A DNA stretch of 64,000 bases. Origin: Streptomyces atratus (GTDB lineage: Bacteria > Actinomycetota > Actinomycetes > Streptomycetales > Streptomycetaceae). The position numbers were made by a program, and so were the translations under genes. The DNA is taken from NCBI RefSeq assembly GCF_900119365.1, contig NZ_FPJO01000017.1, positions 63,838 to 127,837 of the forward strand, given 5' to 3'. The notes below the pieces were generated by a model. The model was not told where the DNA came from. It saw only the letters and a list, made by a program, of their open reading frames with translations, and did no database searches. Below are positions 16,272 to 24,336 of the stretch, piece after piece (the first letter of the stretch is position 1; each line of letters starts with the position of its first letter).

Positions 16272-17258
16272 CTACTGCACCAGGCCCGCCAGCTCGGCCT
16301 CGCGCTGCGCGACCTCGCCCAGCAGCTGCTCGGCGATCTCGTCGAGCAGCCGGTCCGGATCGTCCGGCGCCATCCGCAGCATGGCCCCGATCGCGCTCTC
16401 CTCCAGCTCCTGGGCGAGCACCGTCAGCAGTTCCTTGCGCTGGGTCAGCCAGTTCAGCCGGGCGTAGAGCTCCTCGCTCTCGCTGAGCTCCGCCTCCGGA
16501 GCCACCGGACCCGCCGCCCACTCCTGGGCCAGCTCCATCAGGAGCGCCTCGTCCCCCCGCCCGTAAGCGGCGTTCACCCGGGCGATGAACTCGTCCCGAC
16601 GGGCCCGCTCCGTCTCGTCCTGCGCCAGGTCCGGGTGGGCCTGGCGGGCCAGGTCGCGGTAGAGCTTGCGCGCCTCCTCGGTCGGCCGGACCCGCTTGGG
16701 CGGCCGGACCGGCTGCTCGGTCAGCATCGCCGCAGCCTCGGGGGACAGCCCGTCGGAGTCGATCCAGTCGTGGAACAGCTCGTCCACGCCGGGCATCGGC
16801 ATGACGATCGCCCGTGCCTCCTGCGCCTTGCGGATGTCCTCCGGATCGCCCGTCCTGGCGGCCCGGGCCTCCGCGATCTGCGCATCGAGCTCGTCGAGGC
16901 GGGTGTACATGGGCCCGAGCTTCTGGTGATGCAGCCGGGAGAAGTTCTCGACCTCGACCCGGAAGGTCTCCACCGCGATCTCGAACTCGATCAGCGCCTG
17001 CTCCGCCGCCCGCACCGCCTTCGCGAGCCGGGCCTCGGGCCGCTCCCCCTCAGCACGACCGCCCGCGCCGGCCCCGTTCTCCGGGCCGACACCGCTCTCC
17101 GGACCGGCACCGGCCGGCCGGCCGTGCTGCTCAAGCGGCTCGCCCGGCCCGTACTGCTCGTGCTGCTCGCTTCGGGCCTGCTGCTCGCGCTGCCGGTCGT
17201 TGTCCTGCCGGTCATCGTCGTTCCGGGTGGTCGGCACCCCGGCGGCTTCGTGGGTCAC
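16272..17258 (-). CDS. J-domain-like protein with coiled-coil region
   Basis: The 328-residue protein begins with a charged, Gln/Asp/Arg-rich low-complexity region. A helical coiled-coil-like stretch follows (AVRAAEQALIEFEIAVETFR through LDELDAQIAEAR). A DnaJ-like segment, YRDLARQAHPDLAQDE then FIARVNAAYGRGDEALL, carries the HPD motif in AHPDL and probably contacts DnaK. The remainder is helical. GTG 17258 is the only plausible start; no clear ribosome-binding site precedes it. It is 46 bp upstream of the rhodanese gene on the same strand, so the two may be co-transcribed. Confidence 0.75.
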   Translation of the reverse strand: MTHEAAGVPTTRNDDDRQDNDRQREQQARSEQHEQYGPGEPLEQHGRPAGAGPESGVGPENGAGAGGRAEGERPEARLAKAVRAAEQALIEFEIAVETFRVEVENFSRLHHQKLGPMYTRLDELDAQIAEARAARTGDPEDIRKAQEARAIVMPMPGVDELFHDWIDSDGLSPEAAAMLTEQPVRPPKRVRPTEEARKLYRDLARQAHPDLAQDETERARRDEFIARVNAAYGRGDEALLMELAQEWAAGPVAPEAELSESEELYARLNWLTQRKELLTVLAQELEESAIGAMLRMAPDDPDRLLDEIAEQLLGEVAQREAELAGLVQ

Positions 17259-17316
17259 CCGTCCAGCGTATGGCCACGGCCCACGTCCCGAGGACCCGCG
17301 GTCGGCCCGATGCCCC

Positions 17317-18768
17317 TCAGACGCCCAGTTCGGCGGCTATCCGCCCCGACCCGATGGCTCGCACCAACTCCGCGTGGTCCGCCTCCGTACGATCCGCGTA
17401 GGTGACCGCGAACGCCGCCACCGCCTCGTCCAGTTCCTCGTTCTTGCCGCAGTAGCCCGCGATCAGTCGCGGATCCGCGCTGTGCGCATGGGCCCGCGCC
17501 AGCAGCGCACCGGTCATCCGGCCGTAGTCGTCGACCTGATCGGCTGCCAGCGCCGCCGGGTCCACACTGCCCTTGCGGTTCCTGAACTGCCGTACCTGGA
17601 AGGGGCGTCCGTCCACCGTCGCCCAGCCCAGCAGGATGTCGCTGACGACCTGCATCCGCTTCTGCCCGAGCACCACCCGGCGTCCCTCGTGCGCCACCTC
17701 CGGCACATCGAAGCCGACCGTCGGCAGATACGGCGCCAGCACGGAGGGCCGCGCCTCCTTCACCTGCAGCACCAGGGGCTCACCGCGGTGATCGAGCAAA
17801 AGCACCACGTACGACCGGGTGCCGACGCTCCCGGTACCGACCACCCGGAACGCCACGTCGTGTATCGCGTACCGGGCGAGGAGCGGTACCCGGTCCTCCG
17901 AGATCGTGCCCAGATAGTCGCCGAGTCCCGCCGCGACCGCCGCGGCCTCCTCGTCCGGCACCCGGCGCAGCACCGGCGGCGCGTCGATGAAGCGGCGTCC
18001 GCCGTCCCCGGTGTCCTCGGTGGACTTGGCCGCGAAGCGGGCGCTGGTGTTGTTGCGGGCCTTCTCCGAGACCCGCTCCAGCGTGCCGAGAAGATCCCGC
18101 GCATCCGTGTGCGAGACCAACTCCTCGTCCGCGATGGCGTTCCAGGCATCGAGCGCGGGCAGCTTGGCCAGCAGCCGCATCGTCCGCCGGTACGCGCCCA
18201 CCGTGTCGTACGCGCCCCGCCGACAGGTCTCCTCGTCCGCCCCGGCCTCGCGCCCCGCGAGCACCAGCGAGGTGGCCAGCCGCTTGAGGTCCCACTCCCA
18301 CGGGCCGAACACGGTCTCGTCGAAGTCGTTCAGATCGATGACCAGGCTGCCCCGCGCATCGCCATAGAGCCCGAAATTGGCCGCGCGCGCATCGCCGCAG
18401 AGCTGAGCGCCCACCCCACTGACCGGTGTGCCCACCAGATCATGGGCCATCAGCCCGGCCGAGCCGCGCAGAAAGGCGAAGGGCGTGGCCGCCATCCGTC
18501 CCACCCGGATCGGGGCGAGCGAGGGCACTCTGCCCCGGCTCGACTCCTCGACCGCCTGCACCGCATCGGGCCGCCCGGCCGGAAGGTCCAGGAACGCGTG
18601 CGAGGCCCTGGGCACCCGCTCCCGCAGCGCCTTGCCCGCCGCCCTCGGCGACCGCGTCGCGCCCCCGCCCGCCGCGGCCGCCCTCCGTGCGAATCCGGGC
18701 ACGACCGGAATACGCGGATCACCCGTCACAGCCCGCTGAACCGGCACTGTTGCTTCGATGTCACCCAT
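17317..18768 (-). CDS. DUF2252-family protein
   Basis: The 483-residue protein matches the DUF2252 family. Diagnostic segments are FAFLRGSAGLMAHDL, CGDARAANFGLYGDARGSLV, DLNDFDETVFGPWEWDLKRL and DILLGWATVDGRPFQVRQF. The GDARAANFG-DxNDFD pattern resembles the catalytic/metal region of aminoglycoside-kinase-like folds, so a phosphotransferase role is possible but unproven. ATG 18768 was preferred over a longer ORF from 18828 because a Gly-rich GGGGGAGG site is upstream. It stands between the J-domain gene and the frameshifted membrane protein, all on the minus strand. Confidence 0.75.
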   Translation of the reverse strand: MGDIEATVPVQRAVTGDPRIPVVPGFARRAAAAGGGATRSPRAAGKALRERVPRASHAFLDLPAGRPDAVQAVEESSRGRVPSLAPIRVGRMAATPFAFLRGSAGLMAHDLVGTPVSGVGAQLCGDARAANFGLYGDARGSLVIDLNDFDETVFGPWEWDLKRLATSLVLAGREAGADEETCRRGAYDTVGAYRRTMRLLAKLPALDAWNAIADEELVSHTDARDLLGTLERVSEKARNNTSARFAAKSTEDTGDGGRRFIDAPPVLRRVPDEEAAAVAAGLGDYLGTISEDRVPLLARYAIHDVAFRVVGTGSVGTRSYVVLLLDHRGEPLVLQVKEARPSVLAPYLPTVGFDVPEVAHEGRRVVLGQKRMQVVSDILLGWATVDGRPFQVRQFRNRKGSVDPAALAADQVDDYGRMTGALLARAHAHSADPRLIAGYCGKNEELDEAVAAFAVTYADRTEADHAELVRAIGSGRIAAELGV

Positions 18769-18961
18769 GGCGCGCAGCCTCCCCCACCCTCGCCCTGCGC
18801 TCCTGGCCCGACGCCTGTCGCAGATCAATTGCGACGAAGGTACCGTCGTCGGCCGAAAGCCGTCTGCCCCTGTGGAAAACTCACCCGGCGGCCTGTGGAC
18901 AACGCCTCTGCGGCCTGCGGGCGACGATCCGCCCTGATCAGACAGCCAGACGGCTGGACGG

Positions 18962-20075
18962 TCAGACGCCGACGGTCTCTTCGATCTCCTCCTCGGTCCT
19001 GGCGGCGTGCTTCGACCCGTGAGTTCCGCCTGCCTCTACGGAACCGGCGACGGCATCGGTGCCGGCCGCTGCCACCCGCGCCGCGGCCTTCCGCCGCTTC
19101 GACTCGGACAGCCCCGCCAGACCCACCACGGCCAGGCCCGCCACGAACCAGAGCGCGAGCACCAGCACATGTCCGCCGAGCCCGTATCCGCCGAAGTACA
19201 CATGACTGCGTACGCCCTCGACGAATCCCGCACCGTTCCAGAACGAGTGCAGCGAAGCGAAGAAGCCGGGCTGGAGTTCGGGCCGGAAGATGCCGCCGGA
19301 GCTGGTGAAGTTGAGCATCACGAACAGCACCATCAGGCCGAGCGTCGTCCAGCGCTTGAGGAAGGTGTGCAGTCCGACGCCGATCAGCAGGATGCCCGCC
19401 GAGTAGAGCCAGGCCATCGCCCACAGACCGCCGAGCCCATGGTCGACGAGACCGAACAGCGGCCCCGCGAACACGACCCCGATCACGCTCACCACCAGCG
19501 ACGCGGCAACAGCCAGCGCGGCCCTGATCCGCAGCGCCAGCACGGCACCCGCGCCACCGATGACCGCGACCGATGCGTACGAGCCGATACTCACCGCGAC
19601 CAGCAGGAAGAAGATGCCCTGCCCGGTCGGATCGCCGTCCGCTGTCGGTGCCGTGTCCGTCACCTTCAGCGGATGCCCCTTCTCGGCGGCGACCTTGGTG
19701 AACACCTTCTCGACCACCGTGGCGCTGGTGTCCGAGGACGCACTGGCCACGAGCAGCTCGGGGTGCTTCCCCGGCAGGTGGGCGCCGTAACTCGCCTGTG
19801 TCCTGAGGTGGTTCACCGCCGCGGCCCGGTCGGGAACGGTACGTACGCTCAGCGCCCCGTCGCTCTTGTCCTGCAGCGTCTGGGCGAGCACCTGCGCGCT
19901 CGGCCCCGACCCGACCACGTCCACCCGCAGATCGTGCGGCTCCGGGGCGTGGAAGGCCCCGAGGTAGGCAAGCCCCCATGCCGATGCACATCAGCAACGG
20001 CGTGACGAAATGCCCCAGCACATGGCGGAGAGCGGCGGCGGTGGAGCCGGTGGCGGCACTCGGGCCTGCGGACAT
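18962..20075 (-). pseudogene. Membrane protein (DUF3533/ABC-2-like) interrupted by a +1 frameshift
   Basis: Two frames on the minus strand join into one protein. The first starts at ATG 20075 and runs to a first transmembrane helix (FVTPLLMCIGMG). It shifts at a run of five C on the plus strand (19973-19977) into a frame that continues LAYLGAFHAPEPHDLRVDVV and then ~320 residues to 18962. With four bases in the run the helix and following domain would be continuous. The C-terminal part has about five further hydrophobic segments and a large extracytoplasmic loop, resembling DUF3533/ABC-2-type proteins. The gene is divergent from a MarR regulator. It could be a true frameshift mutation, a phase-variable tract or a sequencing error. 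Confidence 0.75.
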
Positions 20076-20090
20076 GCGGAACACTCAAAT

Positions 20091-20130
20091 AGTTGGCTTT
20101 TACAACTCATAATTCGTTGTAATATACAAC
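20091..20130. promoter_or_regulatory. MarR operator region
   Basis: GTTGTA-ATA-TACAAC (20116-20130) is a perfect palindrome in an AT-rich divergent promoter. A weaker inverted repeat AGTTG...CAACT spans 20091-20107. Both share the GTTGTA/TACAAC half-site and lie between the MarR gene and the membrane protein gene. It is the likely binding site for the MarR product. Confidence 0.75.
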
Positions 20131-20165
20131 TGAAACTCGAGATCCGCGAGACGGAAGGCGAAACA

Positions 20166-20636
20166 GTGCCGGGCACCCCCGAGGAACGCAATGAATCACT
20201 GGACGTCATCCAGCGCGAACTGACCGCCTTCGCACGCCGCGCACGGGCCGCCGCGGCCCGCCTCCACCCGGAGCTCCCCCTGGTCTCGTACACGCTGCTG
20301 GCACACATCGAGGACCAGCACGGCTGCCGCGCGACAGACCTGGCCGCGCACTACATGCTGGACAAATCGACGGTCAGCCGGCAGATCGGCACCCTGGAGA
20401 AGCTGGGACTGGTCGAGCGCCATCCGGACCCCGACGACCACCGGATCCAGGTGCTGCATCCCACGGCGGCCGGAACCCAAGCCCTCGCCTCCACCCAGGC
20501 CAGCCGCCGCATGGCCTACCAGGAACGCCTGGCGGACTGGACGGAGGAAGATCTCGCCCGGTTCGCGAAGTACCTGTTGCGCTACAACTCGGCAGGCGAC
20601 ACCGTCCCGCCCGCCCAACAGACACCCAAGGCCTGA
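20166..20636 (+). CDS. MarR-family transcriptional regulator
   Basis: The 156-residue winged-helix regulator has the MarR pattern: helix-turn-helix in CRATDLAAHYMLDKSTVSRQ, then IGTLEKLGLVERHPDPDDHR with the conserved DxR wing. GTG 20166 has GGAAGG upstream; the longer ORF from 20010 would cover the palindromic operator. It is divergent from the frameshifted membrane protein gene and probably represses it together with itself, a common arrangement for MarR-controlled exporters. The ligand is unknown. Confidence 0.85.
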   Translation: MPGTPEERNESLDVIQRELTAFARRARAAAARLHPELPLVSYTLLAHIEDQHGCRATDLAAHYMLDKSTVSRQIGTLEKLGLVERHPDPDDHRIQVLHPTAAGTQALASTQASRRMAYQERLADWTEEDLARFAKYLLRYNSAGDTVPPAQQTPKA

Positions 20637-20736
20637 TCCACCCCTAAGCCCTCAGAAGCCCCACAAGCCCTGTACGACACCTATGACTCGTACGACCTCT
20701 CAGTCCCAAGACCTCGCAGGGCGCCTCGAATCAGAC

Positions 20737-20750
20737 GTTTCACGTGAAAC
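20737..20750. other. parS: parS site (ParB-binding), distal
   Basis: GTTTCACGTGAAAC is the perfect 14-bp core of the Streptomyces parS palindrome. It sits in the intergenic region between the MarR gene and tRNA-Leu, about 34 kb from oriC. Two more copies occur at 61298 and 61584. Confidence 0.93.
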
Positions 20751-20755
20751 CAGAA

Positions 20756-20842
20756 TCGGGAATCAGAACCCGGAATCAGAATCCCGAACCGGAACCGGAA
20801 CCCGCGAGCCACGGAACGGGAGCCGGTTCCGGAACCGGGAAC
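20756..20842. repeat. Simple-sequence tract of GAATC / GGAACC motifs
   Basis: Directly after parS the DNA consists of short degenerate repeats: GGAATCAGAA units, then CCGGAACC units, partly self-complementary. No protein-coding signal is seen. The whole 20637-20885 interval has no gene apart from parS, this tract and the terminator. Confidence 0.6.
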
Positions 20843-20844
20843 GA

Positions 20845-20879
20845 AGAAGCCCCACAGACCGTTGGCCTGTGGGGCTTCT
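20845..20879 (-). terminator. Terminator downstream of tRNA-Leu
   Basis: A perfect 13-bp stem (20845-20857 with 20867-20879) with a 9-nt loop lies immediately 3' of the tRNA on its strand. Confidence 0.8.
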
Positions 20880-20885
20880 CTCTTG

Positions 20886-20968
20886 TGCGCGAGGGGGGAT
20901 TTGAACCCCCACGTCCCTAAGGACACTGGCACCTGAAGCCAGCGCGTCTGCCGTTCCGCCACTCGCGC
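20886..20968 (-). tRNA. tRNA-Leu (anticodon CAG)
   Basis: The reverse complement folds as a class II tRNA of 83 nt. It has a 7-bp acceptor stem (GCGCGAG with CTCGCGC), the anticodon arm CTGGC-TTCAGGT-GCCAG, a variable arm and the T-loop GGTTCAAAT. The anticodon CAG reads CUG leucine codons. CCA is not encoded. Confidence 0.95.
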
Positions 20969-21283
20969 AAGAGTGGTGTTTCCAGACTCTCTCACCGCTT
21001 GGTGCGATTGCCTGGCGACATGCGGAACATTAGCACGCTGGACAGGGTGGATTCACATCCGTTGTTTGACCGACCGACTGGGGGGAAGCGGGAACGCCGA
21101 GCGATCGCCCCCACTCCTCCTCTGTGCACCCCGGATACGGGACACTGTGAGGAGGCCGCCTCTACGATCCGTGTGAGAGGTGACACTCATCCACAGGGCA
21201 GACAAGGGGAACCAGCCGATTTCCCGACGCGTGGATACGATCAGTAAGCAGTACAGGGACGACAACAACGGAGGAGGTGCCCC
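20969..21283. promoter_or_regulatory. Gene-free region between tRNA-Leu and fhaA
   Basis: The 315-bp interval contains the divergent promoters of tRNA-Leu and the fhaA operon. A possible -10 element TACGAT lies near 21236, about 48 bp before fhaA. The strong AACGGAGGAGGT ribosome-binding site for fhaA follows. No ORF with coding bias was seen. Confidence 0.4.
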
Positions 21284-22153
21284 ATGGGAGTCATGAAGCG
21301 TTTCGAGCAGCGTCTCGAGGGTCTGGTCAACGGCACCTTCGCCAAGGTCTTCAAGTCCGAGGTCCAGCCGGTCGAGATCGCGGGAGCCCTCCAGCGCGAG
21401 TGCGACAACAACGCAACGATCTGGAACCGCGAGCGGACCGTCGTCCCCAACGACTTCATCGTCGAGCTCAGCACCCCCGACTACGAGCGACTCAGCCCGT
21501 ACTCGGGCCAGTTGGGCGACGAACTCTCCGGGCTGGTCCGCGACTACGCCAAGCAGCAGCGGTACACCTTCATGGGCCCCATCAAGGTCCACCTGGAGAA
21601 GGCCGACGACCTCGACACCGGGCTCTACCGGGTACGCAGCCGCACCCTGGCGTCGAGTTCGTCACAGCAGGACCCCCAGGGCCACCAAGAACTGCAGGGC
21701 CAGCCTCCCTACCCGGGCCCGGGCCGGTCCGCGCAGCCCACCGGCGGCTACGGCTACCCTCCCAGCTCCGCCCCTCCCATGCCTGCGGCCCCGCCGCCGG
21801 GCGCCGGAAGGCCCGGAGCACCCAGCACCGACCGGCACCCGCCAGCCGGGCCCAGCCCCCTGCCGAACGCGCAGGTGCGACGCTGGATCGAGATCAACGG
21901 CACCCGCCATCAGATCTCCCGCCCGACGCTGGTGCTGGGACGCAGCACCGACGCCGACGTGCGGATCGACGACCCCGGCGTATCCCGTCGGCACTGTGAG
22001 ATCCGGACCGGAACGCCCTCGACGATCCAGGATCTCGGATCTACCAACGGCATCGTGGTAGACGGGCAGCACACCACCCGCGCTACGCTCCGCGACGGCT
22101 CGCGGATCGTCGTGGGCAGCACCACCATCGTTTACCGGCAAGCCGAAGGGTGA
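21284..22153 (+). CDS. fhaA: FhaA: DUF3662 and FHA-domain protein
   Basis: The 289-residue protein has an N-terminal DUF3662 domain (residues ~1-125; MKRFEQRLEGLVNGTFAKVF) and a Pro/Gly-rich linker (~126-200). The C-terminal FHA domain contains the phosphothreonine-binding core LVLGRSTDADVRIDDPGVS-RRH and LGSTNGIVVDG. Mycobacterial FhaA reads phosphorylation by the PknA/PknB kinases and links it to peptidoglycan synthesis. Here it opens the fhaA-fhaB-pstP-rodA-pbpA-pknB cluster. ATG 21284 has an ideal AGGAGGT site. Confidence 0.92.
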   Translation: MGVMKRFEQRLEGLVNGTFAKVFKSEVQPVEIAGALQRECDNNATIWNRERTVVPNDFIVELSTPDYERLSPYSGQLGDELSGLVRDYAKQQRYTFMGPIKVHLEKADDLDTGLYRVRSRTLASSSSQQDPQGHQELQGQPPYPGPGRSAQPTGGYGYPPSSAPPMPAAPPPGAGRPGAPSTDRHPPAGPSPLPNAQVRRWIEINGTRHQISRPTLVLGRSTDADVRIDDPGVSRRHCEIRTGTPSTIQDLGSTNGIVVDGQHTTRATLRDGSRIVVGSTTIVYRQAEG

Positions 22154-22163
22154 AGCGGGGGCA

Positions 22164-22679
22164 ATGTCAGAGCTGACCCTGACGGTCATGCGGCTAGGTT
22201 TCCTGGCTGTTCTGTGGCTGTTCGTGATCGTGGCCGTCCAGGTCATTCGCAGCGACCTGTTCGGAACGCGCGTCACGCAGCGCGGCTCACGCCGCACTGC
22301 GAACGACGCACGGCCTCCACAGGCACGCCAGAACGCTGCGGCACCGCCGCAGCAACGCCAGCAGCCGGGCCGCCAGCGCCGGGGAGCACCCACAAAGCTG
22401 GTCGTCTCCGAGGGCAGCCTCACCGGCACCACGGTGGCACTCCAGGGGCAGACCATCACGCTGGGCCGGGCGCACGATTCAACGATCGTGCTGGACGACG
22501 ACTACGCGTCCAGCAGGCATGCCAGGATCTACCCCGACCGTGACGGCCAGTGGATCGTCGAGGATCTCGGGTCCACCAACGGCACGTATCTCGACCGGAC
22601 CCGACTCACCACCCCGACACCAGTTCCGCTGGGCGCGCCGATCCGGATCGGCAAGACCGTCATCGAGCTGCGGAAGTAG
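22164..22679 (+). CDS. fhaB: FhaB: membrane-anchored FHA-domain protein
   Basis: The 171-residue protein starts with one transmembrane helix (LGFLAVLWLFVIVAVQVI). A basic, Gln/Arg/Ala-rich linker follows, then a C-terminal FHA domain (ITLGRAHDSTIVLDDDYASS, RHARIY, LGSTNGTYLDRTRL). It corresponds to mycobacterial FhaB/FipA, which binds phosphorylated kinase substrates at the division site. It lies 10 bp after fhaA in one operon. Confidence 0.9.
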   Translation: MSELTLTVMRLGFLAVLWLFVIVAVQVIRSDLFGTRVTQRGSRRTANDARPPQARQNAAAPPQQRQQPGRQRRGAPTKLVVSEGSLTGTTVALQGQTITLGRAHDSTIVLDDDYASSRHARIYPDRDGQWIVEDLGSTNGTYLDRTRLTTPTPVPLGAPIRIGKTVIELRK

Positions 22680-22808
22680 TACGACAATGAGCGAGCGGAG
22701 CGAGCGAGCCGCGGCGGTCCGGGCAACGGACCCCGCCCGGCTCCCGACCGGAGGGTGGGCAGTGTGGCTCGAGACCGGCTGTACCCCGAGCCGACGGGAG
22801 AGGTGCGC

Positions 22809-24314
22809 ATGAGTCTTTCCCTGCGCTTCGCCGCCGGATCGCACAAGGGCATGATCCGGGAGGGCAACGAGGACTCCGGCTACGCCGGACCGCGCCTTCT
22901 CGCCATCGCCGACGGCATGGGTGGCCAGGCAGCCGGCGAGGTCGCCAGCTCCGAGGTGATCTCCACGCTCGTCCAGCTCGACGACGACGTCCCGGGCTCG
23001 GACATCCTCACCTCGCTCGGCACGGCGGTCCAGCGGGCCAACGACCAGCTGCGCATGATGGTCGAGGAGGACCCCCAACTGGAGGGCATGGGCACCACGC
23101 TCACCGCCCTGCTCTGGACCGGCCAGCGCCTCGGCCTCGTCCACGTCGGCGACTCCCGCGCGTACCTGCTGCGCGACGGCGTACTCACCCAGATCACCCA
23201 GGACCACACCTGGGTGCAGCGGCTTGTCGACGAGGGCCGGATCACCGAGGAAGAGGCCACCACCCACCCGCAGCGCGCCCTGCTGATGCGCGCACTGGGC
23301 AGTGGCGACCACGTCGAACCCGATCTCTCCATCCGTGAGGTCCGGGTCGGCGACCGCTATCTGATCTGCTCCGACGGGCTGTCCGGCGTCGTCTCCCATC
23401 AGACGATGGAAGAGACACTCGCCAGCTACCAGGGCCCGCAGGAGACCATCCAGGAGCTGATCCAGCTCGCCCTGCGCGGCGGCGGCCCCGACAACATCAC
23501 CTGCATCGTCGCCGACGTCCTCGACGTCGACAGCAACGACACTCTGGCCGCGCAGTTCAGCGACACCCCGGTCATCGTCGGCGCGGTCGCCGAGAACCAG
23601 GCCGCGCAGATGTCCGCCGCCGAGAGCACGGCCGCCATGCAGACCCCCGCCGGACGGGCAGCCGGCCTCGGCCGCCCCGTACCGCCGCCCGCGGGAGGCT
23701 TCGGCCCGCCCGGAAGCGGTGACGGCGGCGACTACGGTGGCATGCCCGACGGCTCCTTCGACGCGTACACCGACGACGACTTCGTCAAGCCCGGCGGCGG
23801 TCGCAAGTGGCTGAAGCGGTCCCTCTACTCCGTGCTGGCGCTCGCCGTCATCGGCGGCGGCCTCTACGGCGGCTACCGCTGGACGCAGAACCAGTTCTAC
23901 GTAGGCGCGAAGAACGAACACGTCGCACTGTTCCGCGGCATCAGCCAGGACCTGGCCTGGGTCTCGCTCTCGAAGGTCGAGAAGGACCACCCCGAGATCG
24001 AACTCAAGTACCTCCCGGCCTACCAGCGCAAGCAGGTCGAGGCGACCATCGCCGAGGGCACCCTCACCGCCGCCCGCGACAAGATCGACGAACTCTCCGT
24101 CCAGGCGTCCGCCTGCAAGAAGAACGCCGAACGACGTGCCGCCGAGAAGGCCAGCGCCGACGAGGGCCAGGCACCGGGTACGGACGCTGCCAAGACATCC
24201 AGCGGCGCCAAGACGTCCGATGCCGCCAAGACCAAGCCGACCAAAACTCCCGCTCCTGGTCCCAGCCTCTCGGAGGAAGAGAAAAAGCTGGTCCCGCAGT
24301 GCGGTAAGCAGTAA
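22809..24314 (+). CDS. pstP: PP2C-family Ser/Thr protein phosphatase (PstP)
   Basis: The 501-residue membrane phosphatase has an N-terminal PP2C domain (~1-240) with the metal-binding motifs REGNEDSGYAGPRLLAIADG, MGGQAAGE, HVGDSRAYLL, LICSDGLSGVV and GGPDNITCIVADV. A Pro/Gly-rich juxtamembrane region follows, then one transmembrane helix (SLYSVLALAVIGGGLYGGY). The extracytoplasmic domain of ~140 residues ends in an Ala/Lys/Thr-rich tail. It opposes PknB by dephosphorylating it and cell-wall regulators. ATG 22809 follows GGGAGAGG; the upstream in-frame extension has none. The 129 bp before it include the repeat GAGCGAGCGGAGCGAGCGAG near 22690. Confidence 0.92.
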   Translation: MSLSLRFAAGSHKGMIREGNEDSGYAGPRLLAIADGMGGQAAGEVASSEVISTLVQLDDDVPGSDILTSLGTAVQRANDQLRMMVEEDPQLEGMGTTLTALLWTGQRLGLVHVGDSRAYLLRDGVLTQITQDHTWVQRLVDEGRITEEEATTHPQRALLMRALGSGDHVEPDLSIREVRVGDRYLICSDGLSGVVSHQTMEETLASYQGPQETIQELIQLALRGGGPDNITCIVADVLDVDSNDTLAAQFSDTPVIVGAVAENQAAQMSAAESTAAMQTPAGRAAGLGRPVPPPAGGFGPPGSGDGGDYGGMPDGSFDAYTDDDFVKPGGGRKWLKRSLYSVLALAVIGGGLYGGYRWTQNQFYVGAKNEHVALFRGISQDLAWVSLSKVEKDHPEIELKYLPAYQRKQVEATIAEGTLTAARDKIDELSVQASACKKNAERRAAEKASADEGQAPGTDAAKTSSGAKTSDAAKTKPTKTPAPGPSLSEEEKKLVPQCGKQ

Positions 24315-24336
24315 GCCGTAGGGGGCCTTCAGCACC

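Noticed and set aside
22689..22710. GAGCGAGCGGAGCGAGCGAG as a mobile or REP element
   Set aside because: Only one short copy was noticed in this window and no inverted ends or target duplication are visible.
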